NCBI GenBank assembly: GCA_945873925.1
Contig: CAMCES010000017.1
Span: 1-35,012 of the forward strand
Direction of reading: 5' to 3'
DNA length: 35,012 nt
Origin: Bordetella parapertussis
Lineage (GTDB): Bacteria; Pseudomonadota; Gammaproteobacteria; Burkholderiales; Burkholderiaceae_C
Shown here: piece by piece, positions 16,060 to 23,895 of the stretch
Position numbering within the stretch: position 1 is the first letter of the stretch
How the letters are laid out: every line of letters starts with the position of its first letter
Position numbers and translations under genes: made by a program
Notes under the pieces: generated by a model
The model's input: only the letters and a program-made list of their open reading frames with translations
Told to the model about the DNA's origin: nothing
Databases searched by the model: none

Positions 16060-16527
16060 TTATTTGACCAGCAACAACTCGCCTTTGATGGATGCGCCCT
16101 TTTGAACTGACAGGGTTTGGTAAACCACATGACCATCCACCGAGGCTGATGAAGTCACGATCAACTCGCTGCAAGTGGCTGTTCCTGAAAATTTACCCTT
16201 GATATGCAAGCTGGAACATGTCACGACACCCTCGACCTGGCCACGCGAACCGATGGTGAGTTCGTCAACCTGGACTTGTCCATTGAGTGAACCCTCAACA
16301 TGGATCGCACCCTTGGCGGAAATCTCACCACGAAACGAAAAACCCTCGCTAAGGATGGAGGGCTTGGCTGCATTGGAAGAAATGATGTCCATCATGTTGT
16401 TTCTTTGAGGTTGTGCTGTGGGTTGAGGCTCTGCTGGCACTGCTGGAGAGACAACCAATCCTTGGACGGGCTCTGGAGCAGAAACAGTGCTCGGCTCATT
16501 GCTTGTTGATTTGGATTTGTTGAACAT
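16060..16527 (-). CDS. Bactofilin (polymer-forming cytoskeletal protein), second copy
   Basis: 155 residues from ATG 16527 (MFNKSKSTSNE). The first 55 residues are a disordered Pro/Gln-rich head. Residues 58-155 are a bactofilin right-handed beta-helix with regular Gly/Val/Ile spacing (GEISAKGAIHVEGSLNGQV, SVQKGASIKGE). Bactofilins self-assemble into filaments at the inner membrane and recruit wall enzymes. The first 32 nt overlap the 3' end of the M23 gene, and the upstream ribosome-binding site is poor, which suggests translational coupling. A start further upstream would only read through the M23 gene in another frame. Confidence 0.88.
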   Translation of the reverse strand: MFNKSKSTSNEPSTVSAPEPVQGLVVSPAVPAEPQPTAQPQRNNMMDIISSNAAKPSILSEGFSFRGEISAKGAIHVEGSLNGQVQVDELTIGSRGQVEGVVTCSSLHIKGKFSGTATCSELIVTSSASVDGHVVYQTLSVQKGASIKGELLLVK

Positions 16528-17539
16528 ACTGGGCTGTGCGTATGACTTTTTGTGGGTTGACGGGGTAACCTCCGACCAAAATTTCCAAATGGAGATGTTT
16601 GCCTGTGGAGGAAGCACCTGTATTGCCAATATAGCCCAATAAAGTCTCTGTCGTGACCCTGTCCCCCACTTTGACGCTCAATTGGGCCAAATGAGCGTAA
16701 AGAGACTCCACACCATTTGAATGCCGAATCATGACAGTGTTGCCATACTGGGCATGGAACTCTGACATGACAACCACGCCAGACTTGACAGCAAAAACCT
16801 TGTCGTCTCCGGCTTCGCTCATCAGGTCTAGTCCGGTGTGAAAGTGGGCTTTCCCAGACAAAGGGTGTAAGCGTATACCAAAATCTGACGAAACGCTGAA
16901 ATTGGCCATCGGCATACGGTTTGGCAGTGCGTACAAGACTTCTCGCAAGGCACGGTTGGTGGACAGTTCTTCGGCAACTTTGCCGCTCAACAACGGGTTA
17001 GATTGCAAATCTGTTCCCAAGCTGAAACCGCCGTTGGCAGAGTTTTGTTGAATGATCTTGACGATTTTTTCAGTCAACCCGGATGTTTCGAGTTGTGCTT
17101 TGAGGGTGTCGTTTTCTTCTGAAACCGCGACCATGGAGGTTTCAACGAAGCGACGTATGCTCATGTCACGGTCGCGGATGGTCTGCGCCAAAGTGACCAT
17201 TTGCTCTTCGTTCAATGAGGCATCTTGTGGGTTGTGATCCGAGGCGCTGCTGAGCAATGCACGGTAAACCTCTTCGTGGGAACGTTCCAAACGGGCCCTG
17301 CTGATACCCAGCACCAATGTGGTGGTCAATAAAAAGAGAATGGTGCCGATCAAGGCAAAACTGGCGATCACCGACCCGCGGGCAAAAACTCGCTGGAATC
17401 CACTGGAAATGTTGAAATAATTGAGGTCGCCGCTTTGCTCCAAGATCAATTTGATATCTTTGTATTCGCGAGTCCAAACCTGCCTGATAAAAAAAGGCAA
17501 CCGGGAAACTTGCGACAAGAATGGACGAATGAAACGCAT
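16496..17539 (-). CDS. Membrane-anchored M23 (LytM-type) metallopeptidase
   Basis: 347 residues. A cytoplasmic N-terminal stretch (1-54, basic) precedes one membrane helix at 55-79. A helical, probably coiled-coil region (81-165) follows, then a periplasmic M23 domain at about 213-333. All zinc and catalytic residues are present: H234-x3-D238, H283 in YAHL, and H315-L-H317. It should therefore be an active peptidoglycan endopeptidase rather than an EnvC/NlpD-type activator. It is sandwiched between two bactofilin genes (9 nt after the first; overlapping the second). In Hyphomonas and related bacteria bactofilins act with an M23 peptidase (LmdC) in local wall growth, and this gene pair resembles that. 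The exact cell-shape role here is inferred. Confidence 0.9.
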   Translation of the reverse strand: MRFIRPFLSQVSRLPFFIRQVWTREYKDIKLILEQSGDLNYFNISSGFQRVFARGSVIASFALIGTILFLLTTTLVLGISRARLERSHEEVYRALLSSASDHNPQDASLNEEQMVTLAQTIRDRDMSIRRFVETSMVAVSEENDTLKAQLETSGLTEKIVKIIQQNSANGGFSLGTDLQSNPLLSGKVAEELSTNRALREVLYALPNRMPMANFSVSSDFGIRLHPLSGKAHFHTGLDLMSEAGDDKVFAVKSGVVVMSEFHAQYGNTVMIRHSNGVESLYAHLAQLSVKVGDRVTTETLLGYIGNTGASSTGKHLHLEILVGGYPVNPQKVIRTAQYVQQIQINKQ

Positions 17540-17548
17540 GGTGGGTTG

Positions 17549-17974
17549 TTAATCTGAATCAGTTCCCTGCTGCGGGGGGATAACCTGAGGGATGGCTGGC
17601 GCAGGGGTTTGGGTACGGGCTGGCAGGGAAGCAACAGATGATTCAGTACCTTGACTGAGCGTGCCCTCGATTTCGCCGCCTTTTTCAATTTCTATTTCAG
17701 AATAATGAACTTTACCGACTATCTTGCCAGTAGCCCTGACGATCAGGCTTTTTTCGCTCACGATGGTGTTGTGAAGCTGCCCGCGAACATCAATGACTTT
17801 GGCAGAGACCCGACCTGTGATGCGTCCTGTTGGGCCAATCAAGACCTCTTCTGCCGTCAAATCGCCCTCAATGACGCCATTTATCACGGCTTTGGATGGC
17901 ACCGTGAAGGCACCTTTGACAACCACGCCGTCTCCAATAACTACGCTCTCAAGTGAATCTGATTGATTGGCCAT
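17549..17974 (-). CDS. Bactofilin (polymer-forming cytoskeletal protein), first copy
   Basis: 141 residues. A short head of about 10 residues is followed by a bactofilin beta-helix at 10-105 with repeated turns (VVIGDGVVVKGAF, AVINGVIEGDLTAEEVLIGPTG, GKIVGKVHYSEIEIEKGG). The tail is Pro/Gln-rich and disordered. An excellent AAGGAG ribosome-binding site lies five bases before the ATG. First gene of the bactofilin-M23-bactofilin-RodZ-like run, next to an AT-rich upstream region. Differs from the downstream bactofilin in having its disordered part at the C-terminus instead of the N-terminus, so the two may form different or mixed filaments. Confidence 0.92.
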   Translation of the reverse strand: MANQSDSLESVVIGDGVVVKGAFTVPSKAVINGVIEGDLTAEEVLIGPTGRITGRVSAKVIDVRGQLHNTIVSEKSLIVRATGKIVGKVHYSEIEIEKGGEIEGTLSQGTESSVASLPARTQTPAPAIPQVIPPQQGTDSD

Positions 17975-17989
17975 GCTTGCTCCTTGGAA

Positions 17990-18165
17990 ACTATCTTAGC
18001 AAAGTTTAAATATAAATTAACTTTTTTCTTGAAGCTCTTGATTTAATTGAAAAAATTTCGAGTTTCTGTTTTATTTGTTGAATTAATGTCAAATCTATTA
18101 AATGTTTATTATATGATGCTGTTTTTTTTATAAAATGAATTATAAAGTATTAATTTTTTTAGGGA
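17990..18165 (-). promoter_or_regulatory. Very AT-rich upstream region of the bactofilin operon
   Basis: By my count only 26 of 160 bases at 18001-18160 are G or C, against well over half in flanking genes. On the minus strand it contains a consensus -35 TTGACA (18088-18093), TAAGAT (17993-17998) placed well as -10 for a start near 17986, and two TATAAT matches. No single promoter has both good boxes. A-tracts suggest curvature, UP elements or binding of an H-NS-like silencer. The remaining gap to the helicase (18166-18296) holds an inverted repeat GGGACATGCCCC at 18161-18172 and nothing else I recognise. Confidence 0.5.
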
Positions 18166-18296
18166 CATGCCCCACAATTCGCTTTCAATCGAGGTATTGC
18201 ATTTGAACAACATACGGGGGAATTCTTCTAGCCTGTCTGCAAGACCGCGACCGCAAGGGCCGAGTTTCACTGGTGCGCAACCCCTTGGGCTTAGCC

Positions 18297-19811
18297 TCAC
18301 GGGGCAGCTCGCGGTTTGAAACTCGATCCACGCCTGGGGCCAGCAAAGCTGCGGCCTGCGCCACCCGGCTTACCGCTGCCTGGTTTGCCAGCACCCCGGC
18401 GAGGCTCATGTGAAGGGGCGCGCGGCGCGCGTTGGGTAGGCTCCAAACCTGGAATCATTTCAGCGGTCAAGGTCTGCTGAGTGAAATGCTCAATATCCAA
18501 GATCTTGCGGCGATCACGCCATTCCGCAAATGTCACTGCCAAGCCATCGCGGCCTGCGCGACCGGTGCGGCCAATTCGGTGAACATAGTCCTCTTGCTTC
18601 ATGGGCAAGCCGAAATTAAACACATGGCTGATGCTCGGTACATCGATACCTCGGGCAGCGACATCGGTGGCCACCAAGATTTGTACACGGCCATCTCGCA
18701 GCGCTTGCAAACGGCGGTTGCGCAAGCCTTGGCTGAGTGCGCCATGCAAAGCCACGGCCGAGAAACCCACCTGCTGCAAATCTTCAGCCAAACCATCGCA
18801 TTCAATTTGGGTGCTGGCAAAAACAATCGCTTGGTCGATGTTGGTGTCACGCAACCAGTGGTCCAACAACTTGCGTTTGTGATGAGCGTTGTCGGCCCAA
18901 AACAAAATTTGTTTGATGTTGTTGTGCTTTTCTTGCGGCGAATCGATTTGCACTTTTTGGGGTGTGCGCATGACTCGAACCGCCAACTGCTGGATGCGGG
19001 GCGCGAAAGTGGCGCTGAACATCATGGTTTGGCGACGCTGCTCGGTCAGTTTGTGGATATCGGCCAAATCATCGGCAAAGCCCAAATCCAACATGCGATC
19101 GGCTTCGTCGACCACCAAGAATTGAACCTTGTTCAAGTGCAATTGCTTGGAGCGTTGCAGATCGAGCAATCGGCCTGGGGTAGCTACGACCAAGTCGGCA
19201 TTGTGCAGGCGTGCGATTTGCATGGCATAGGGCATGCCGCCCACCACACAGGCGATGCGCAAGCCTTTGCAATGACGCACCAAATCAATCGCGTCCTTGG
19301 CCACCTGTTGGGCCAATTCACGGGTAGGACACAACACCAAGGCGCCCGGGATGGCTGGTTTGACATGGCGGGCATCGGTTGGGTTTTTACGGCGCGGCTT
19401 TTTAGGCAACTCTTCGCCTTTGGCCTTGGCATCCTCTGCTTTTTTCTGCCACTCACTGGCTTGGGCTTGTTCTTGCGCTTGGCGCTCGACCAACAAGGTG
19501 TGCAGCACAGGCAGCAAAAACGCCGCTGTTTTACCGCTGCCCGTTTGGCTGGAAACCAACAGGTCAATCGAAGGCAAAGAGGCATCAGCTTGCAATGCCA
19601 TGGGAATGGCTTTGAGCTGAACAGGGGTAGGTTGGGTGAAGTTGAGGTCACGAACCGCGGCCAGCAGTTCCGGCGCCAACCCCATCTCCGCAAAAGCATT
19701 CTTCACAGGCGCTGTCGAGGATGAAGGTACCGAAAGTGATTCGGGCGTGTTGTTTGCAACCTGCTCCAAGACGGTTTCGGTTGAGGCGCGGGAATTCAAA
19801 TCGTCAATCAT
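18297..19811 (-). CDS. DEAD-box ATP-dependent RNA helicase (RhlE/RhlB-like)
   Basis: 504 residues from ATG 19811 (MIDDLNSRAST). A disordered head of about 45 residues precedes the helicase core. The Q motif FTQPTPVQLKAIP, Walker A SQTGSGKTAAFLLP, DEAD in VVDEADRMLDLGF, SAT in MFSATFAP and the C-terminal HRIGRTGRAGRDG are all present. An insert rich in Lys and Glu (about 110-150) lies between motifs I and Ia. The tail from 460 on is Arg/Gly/Pro-rich and basic (GAGKPGSGKPGGAGRSF), typical of RNA-binding tails. Likely roles are RNA unwinding in ribosome assembly, mRNA decay or cold adaptation; which one cannot be decided. A hairpin in its upstream region may control it. Confidence 0.93.
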   Translation of the reverse strand: MIDDLNSRASTETVLEQVANNTPESLSVPSSSTAPVKNAFAEMGLAPELLAAVRDLNFTQPTPVQLKAIPMALQADASLPSIDLLVSSQTGSGKTAAFLLPVLHTLLVERQAQEQAQASEWQKKAEDAKAKGEELPKKPRRKNPTDARHVKPAIPGALVLCPTRELAQQVAKDAIDLVRHCKGLRIACVVGGMPYAMQIARLHNADLVVATPGRLLDLQRSKQLHLNKVQFLVVDEADRMLDLGFADDLADIHKLTEQRRQTMMFSATFAPRIQQLAVRVMRTPQKVQIDSPQEKHNNIKQILFWADNAHHKRKLLDHWLRDTNIDQAIVFASTQIECDGLAEDLQQVGFSAVALHGALSQGLRNRRLQALRDGRVQILVATDVAARGIDVPSISHVFNFGLPMKQEDYVHRIGRTGRAGRDGLAVTFAEWRDRRKILDIEHFTQQTLTAEMIPGLEPTQRAPRAPSHEPRRGAGKPGSGKPGGAGRSFAGPRRGSSFKPRAAP

Positions 19812-19947
19812 GTTTTGACCACCACCTGAAAAGGTGAGGTGGCTCCATTCAAAGGTTGTAAAAACATCAACCTTCAAACAAAGCATGCTGCAAGATGTTT
19901 GCAACGCGGTTCTGTGCGAACCCAAGGTGTGAGGCAGATGTAGCAAT

Positions 19948-19968
19948 GTTGTGCCTGATCCGCACAAC
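19948..19968 (-). promoter_or_regulatory. Perfect inverted repeat upstream of the DEAD-box helicase
   Basis: Arms GTTGTGC and GCACAAC (7 bp, 7-nt loop) lie about 140 nt before the helicase ATG, in the 210-nt gap after orn. No T run follows on either strand, so it is not a standard terminator. It could be an operator or a hairpin in a leader RNA. Function unknown. Confidence 0.35.
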
Positions 19969-20021
19969 TGGCAATATTCTCGCATAGAAATCCGTGCGCT
20001 TTCTGCACGACTTTTGAATGC

Positions 20022-20612
20022 TTAAAGATTCAAGAAGTAGGTGCGGTAGTGCGCCAACTCGTCAATGGACTCGTGCACATCGGCCAAGGCGGTATGCCGT
20101 TGCTGTTTTTTAAAAGATGCATAAGCCTCAGGTTTCCAGCGCTTTGCCAGTTCTTTTAAGGTGCTGACATCCAAGTCACGGTAATGGAACCAGGCTTCGA
20201 GTTTGGGCATGTACTTGCGCAAAAACCGCCTGTCTTGCCCGATCGTGTTGCCACACATGGGTGCCACACCCTTGCTCACGTGCTGTTGGATGAAATCAAT
20301 CAGTACTTGTTCTGCCTGCGCCTCATCCATGCTTGAGGATTTGACCTTGTCGATCAAACCGCTTTTGCCATGGGTTCCCTTGTTCCAGGCATCCATGTCT
20401 GCAAGCAAGGCATCGCTTTGGTGAACAACCACCACAGGACCTTCAATGCGTGGTGTCAGCAAAGGGCCGGTGATGACGACTGCAATTTCGAGCAGACGTT
20501 CTTTGTCAGGATCGAGGCCCGACATTTCGCAATCGAGCCACACCAAATTCATGTCGGACTTGGCCAAGCTGGGTGCAGGCGGCGTTAGCGGCGAATCAAC
20601 AGGTAATGTCAT
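20022..20612 (-). CDS. orn: Oligoribonuclease (DEDDh 3'-5' exonuclease)
   Basis: Degrades two- to five-base RNA fragments, including pGpG from c-di-GMP turnover. About 196 residues from ATG 20612; MNLVWLDCE at 20552 would give 176 residues, close to the family core, and is also possible. Catalytic residues D27 and E29 (WLDCEMSGLD), D127 (GQDRRFL), H173 and D178 (HTALADVHESI) are all present. Divergent from the M48 peptidase gene. The orn/M48/rsgA grouping is common in Burkholderiales. No strong ribosome-binding site distinguishes the two starts. Confidence 0.95.
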   Translation of the reverse strand: MTLPVDSPLTPPAPSLAKSDMNLVWLDCEMSGLDPDKERLLEIAVVITGPLLTPRIEGPVVVVHQSDALLADMDAWNKGTHGKSGLIDKVKSSSMDEAQAEQVLIDFIQQHVSKGVAPMCGNTIGQDRRFLRKYMPKLEAWFHYRDLDVSTLKELAKRWKPEAYASFKKQQRHTALADVHESIDELAHYRTYFLNL

Positions 20613-20696
20613 TTGAGGATTGTCCCCCAAAGCAACCTGGCAAACCGCAAGACCATGCCGGGCATGCGCCCACACAAAAAGCCCTAAACTTCATAC

Positions 20697-21953
20697 ATGA
20701 ACCATTCTTTTTCATTCACCCTGGCTTTTGCAGGTCTGCTGTTGCTCAATTTGGGGCTCAAACTGTGGCTTGCCAACCGTCAAATTCGACATGTGGCAAA
20801 CCACCGAAATGCTGTACCTCTGGCTTTCACAGATGCGATTGACCTGCCTACCCACCAAAAGGCTGCCGACTACACACTGAGCAAATTGCGATTGGGTCAT
20901 TGGGATCTGGCCATCGATGCCCTGCTCTTGCTTGCCTGGACCTTGTTGGGTGGTTTGTCTTTGCTCGATGCTTGGCTGACTGCCTTGCTCGGCCCTGGCA
21001 TGTTGCAACAACTGGCGCTGGTGGCTTGCTTTGTGTTGATCTCGGGTTTGATCAACCTGCCTGTGTCCTATGTGCAAACCTTCAACATTGAACAACGGTT
21101 TGGCTTTAACAACATGACGCTGGGTCTGTGGATCACCGACATGGTCAAGGGTTTGCTGGTAGGCGCAGTCCTGGGCTTGCCCTTGCTCTGGGCTGTTTTG
21201 TATTTGATGGGGTCCGGTGGCGATGCATGGTGGCTGGTGGCATGGGGTCTGCTGGTGGCATACCAATTGTTTGTCATGTGGATTGCGCCAAATTTCATCA
21301 TGCCCTTGTTCAACAAATTCCAGCCTTTAGAAGATGTCAAATTGCAAGAGCGGGTTGATGCCCTGATGAAGCGCACCGGTTTCAAATCAGACGGTTTTTT
21401 TGTCATGGATGGCAGCCGCCGCTCTGCCCATTCCAATGCTTTTTTCACTGGTTTAGGCAAACAAAAACGGGTGGTGTTTTTTGATACCTTGCTCAAGCAG
21501 TTGAGCCCTTCGGAAATGGAAGCTGTGCTGGCCCACGAACTCGGGCATGCCAAACTCAACCACATTCCCAAATCACTGTTTCGCAGCTTCTTGGCGACCT
21601 TGCTCGGGTTGGCCGCACTGGGCTGGCTGAGCATCCAAACATGGTTTTACACCGGCTTGGGTGTCCAGCCCCACTTGAACGCCTCTAACGCAGCGTTGGC
21701 CTTGCTGCTCTTCATGCAAGTCGTCCCTTTGCTGACCTTCGTCACCACACCCCTGCGTGCAGCTCGCTCACGCAAACATGAATTTGAGGCGGATGCTTTC
21801 GCTTGCGAACACGCCAGCGGCAAAGACCTGCAACAAGCCTTGATCAAGCTCTACAAAGACAACGCGTCGACTTTGACCCCGGACCCTTTGTTTGTGGCCT
21901 TCTACCACTCACATCCGCCCGCTTCGCAGCGCTTGGCTCGTCTGACCGCATGA
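20697..21953 (+). CDS. M48-family membrane metalloprotease (Ste24/CAAX-protease-like)
   Basis: Integral inner-membrane zinc peptidase of 418 residues. Hydrophobic segments lie near 8-25, 74-95, 103-122, 150-172, 176-196 and 295-345. The zinc site HELGH is at 280-284 with the third ligand in EFEADAFA (near 363). By family it would cleave membrane proteins or membrane-near peptides. Bacteria lack the prenylated substrates of yeast Ste24, so the natural substrate is unknown. Its stop overlaps the rsgA start (ATGA), so the two are cotranscribed. Confidence 0.93.
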   Translation: MNHSFSFTLAFAGLLLLNLGLKLWLANRQIRHVANHRNAVPLAFTDAIDLPTHQKAADYTLSKLRLGHWDLAIDALLLLAWTLLGGLSLLDAWLTALLGPGMLQQLALVACFVLISGLINLPVSYVQTFNIEQRFGFNNMTLGLWITDMVKGLLVGAVLGLPLLWAVLYLMGSGGDAWWLVAWGLLVAYQLFVMWIAPNFIMPLFNKFQPLEDVKLQERVDALMKRTGFKSDGFFVMDGSRRSAHSNAFFTGLGKQKRVVFFDTLLKQLSPSEMEAVLAHELGHAKLNHIPKSLFRSFLATLLGLAALGWLSIQTWFYTGLGVQPHLNASNAALALLLFMQVVPLLTFVTTPLRAARSRKHEFEADAFACEHASGKDLQQALIKLYKDNASTLTPDPLFVAFYHSHPPASQRLARLTA

Positions 21954-22843
21954 TGCAATGGGGTCGCGTTGTGGCCAGCCATGGTCGACATGTGGTGATT
22001 GAGGACCGGCAAGGCGACAGGCGTTTATGCCATCCGCGAGGAAAAAAAAACCAGGCTGTGGTTGGTGACCAGGTTCAGTGGTCTCGCTCGGAGGACGAGG
22101 GCAGCATCGAACGGATTGAACCACGCCGAAATTTGTTTTACCGGCAAGATGAAATCCGCACCAAGTCGTTTGCAGCCAACCTGGACCAGGTGCTGGTGCT
22201 GGTCGCTGCAGAGCCAGATTTCTCCTCCAGCCAAGTTGCCCGTGCGCTGATCGCCGCGCAACATGCCGGCATTCGCGCCCTGATCGCCTTGAACAAACAA
22301 GACTTGGCAGCGCCCTTTGCTTTGGCCTGGGATCGATTGCAAGCCTATCGAAATGCTGGCACCTTGGTGTTACCCCTGGGCTTGCTCAATGCGACCGACG
22401 ATTTGGAGAATCTGCGGGCCGAATTGGCCAACCGCGTGACCTTGGTCTTGGGCCCCTCGGGTGCTGGCAAAAGCACCTTGATCAACCGCCTGGTGCCCGA
22501 GGCAAATGCGGCCACCAACATCATCTCAAAAGCTTTGCAGTCAGGCAAACACACCACCACATCCACCACCTGGTATTGGACAAACACCGATAAAACCACT
22601 GCCTTGATGGACTCTCCGGGGTTTCAAGAATTTGGCTTGCAGCAGATCGCACCGTCCGAGTTGCCGGCTTGCATGCCTGACATTGGTGTTCACGCAGACC
22701 ATTGCAGGTTCCACAACTGCAGCCATGTGCACGAGCCCGATTGCGGGGTGCGAACCGCCTTGCAACAAGGCCTGATTGATCCGGGGCGATACGCCATCTA
22801 CACCCAGTTGTTTGCCGAGTTGTCTGCGCCCAAAAGCTACTGA
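21950..22843 (+). CDS. rsgA: Ribosome small-subunit-dependent GTPase RsgA
   Basis: Circularly permuted GTPase that checks late 30S maturation. 297 residues from ATG 21950, overlapping the M48 stop; a second ATG follows immediately. An N-terminal OB-fold (VVIEDRQGDRRLCHPRGKK) is followed by G4 NKQD, G1 GPSGAGKSTLIN and G3 DSPGFQEFG in the permuted order. The C-terminal zinc site is built from C, C/H and C in the stretch CMPDIGVHADHCRFHNC. Works in the same process as RimM encoded nearby. Complete and ordinary. Confidence 0.97.
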   Translation: MMQWGRVVASHGRHVVIEDRQGDRRLCHPRGKKNQAVVGDQVQWSRSEDEGSIERIEPRRNLFYRQDEIRTKSFAANLDQVLVLVAAEPDFSSSQVARALIAAQHAGIRALIALNKQDLAAPFALAWDRLQAYRNAGTLVLPLGLLNATDDLENLRAELANRVTLVLGPSGAGKSTLINRLVPEANAATNIISKALQSGKHTTTSTTWYWTNTDKTTALMDSPGFQEFGLQQIAPSELPACMPDIGVHADHCRFHNCSHVHEPDCGVRTALQQGLIDPGRYAIYTQLFAELSAPKSY

Positions 22844-22881
22844 GCCTGGCTTTTTCAAACCAATAACTGTTGCGGGCTGTG

Positions 22882-23856
22882 TCAGCCCAACAACCTGGCC
22901 AATGTGATCAAGGCCAGGAGCGCCATCCACATCACCACCGCGCGCCAAACCAAACCAACCATGCTGCGCAAATGCGCTGTTTCAGCCGGCTTGCCAGCGG
23001 TGGATTCAACCACCGGGTCGGTGTCGATCGCGTCACTCAGGGGCTGACGCAAACCAGTGCCGCCCAAGCGCACATTGATCGCACCAGCCATGGCCGCCAA
23101 CACCACACCATCATTGGCACTGGGGAAATGCGACGCATCTTGACGCCATGCGTCAACCGCGTCCTCAAAATTGCCAACAACTGCAAACGACAAGGCGGTC
23201 AGCCGCACCGGCATCCAATCAACATGGTCCCAAGCGCTTACACAAACCGATTGCAGAGCTGGGCTGCATTGCGCTGCATCCACACCCAAGCCAGCAGGCG
23301 CCGCCACCCAGTCTTTGGACAGCTGGGCCGATATCCTGAAAAACAAGGCGCCGATCGGCCCCAGTCCCAAGGCAGCAAGCACAGAAAACCAGGTGATCAC
23401 CCCAAACACATGGCGGTGTGCAGCCACCGTTGAAAGCTCAATCACATGCCGAACGATTTCACTGCGCGGCATGTCCATGTCCATCTCACCCTGCCATTGG
23501 CGCAACAACTCCCGAGCCAAGACTTCATCGCCAGTGGCGAGTGCATCTCGGATACCCGTGAAATGGTGGCTGAATCGGCGAAAACCCAAGGTGGCGTAGA
23601 GCACTGCCAAACTCCACAACATGGCAAAAAACCAGCCTGCCCACCACAACAAAGCCAAATGCACCAGCATGGCCAGCAGGCAAGGCAAGCCCACCGCCAA
23701 GCCCCAGATGATCCAGGCATGACGCACGTCTCCGGCATCCAAGGCATGGCGAAGCCAATCGGCCCAGAGAGAAGTCATCCGATCTAACCCGTGGTCAGCG
23801 GTCAAAGGGCGCACTTGTTCGAGCAACAAGGCAAATAAAAGGGCTAGAAAACTCAT
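22882..23856 (-). CDS. CobD/CbiB-family membrane protein (AmpE-like)
   Basis: 324 residues, inner membrane, with hydrophobic segments at about 45-65, 67-90, 155-185 and 300-322. The N-terminus MSFLALLFALLLEQVRPL and later SEIVRHVIELSTVAAHRHVFG match the CobD/CbiB superfamily found across Comamonadaceae. True CbiB attaches the aminopropanol arm in cobalamin synthesis, but no cobalamin gene is nearby. The alternative is an AmpE-like role. The biochemical function is therefore open. It lies 39 nt downstream of the CoA pyrophosphatase on the same strand and converges with rsgA. Confidence 0.8.
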   Translation of the reverse strand: MSFLALLFALLLEQVRPLTADHGLDRMTSLWADWLRHALDAGDVRHAWIIWGLAVGLPCLLAMLVHLALLWWAGWFFAMLWSLAVLYATLGFRRFSHHFTGIRDALATGDEVLARELLRQWQGEMDMDMPRSEIVRHVIELSTVAAHRHVFGVITWFSVLAALGLGPIGALFFRISAQLSKDWVAAPAGLGVDAAQCSPALQSVCVSAWDHVDWMPVRLTALSFAVVGNFEDAVDAWRQDASHFPSANDGVVLAAMAGAINVRLGGTGLRQPLSDAIDTDPVVESTAGKPAETAHLRSMVGLVWRAVVMWMALLALITLARLLG

Positions 23857-23895
23857 GCGCCAATGATAGTGAAGACCCGTTTGGCGCTGTTGGGC

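Noticed and set aside
18109..18300. Small minus-strand frame of 63 codons in the bactofilin-helicase gap
   Set aside because: Runs through the AT-rich control region, has no ribosome-binding site and no family likeness.
18432..19724. 430-codon open frame on the plus strand
   Set aside because: Lies antisense to the DEAD-box helicase, whose motifs are complete; the open frame follows from the GC-rich codon pattern and has no recognisable domain.
22865..22894. Hairpin GGGCT/AGCCC between rsgA and the CobD/CbiB gene as a terminator
   Set aside because: No T run on either side and it overlaps a stop codon; too weak to call.
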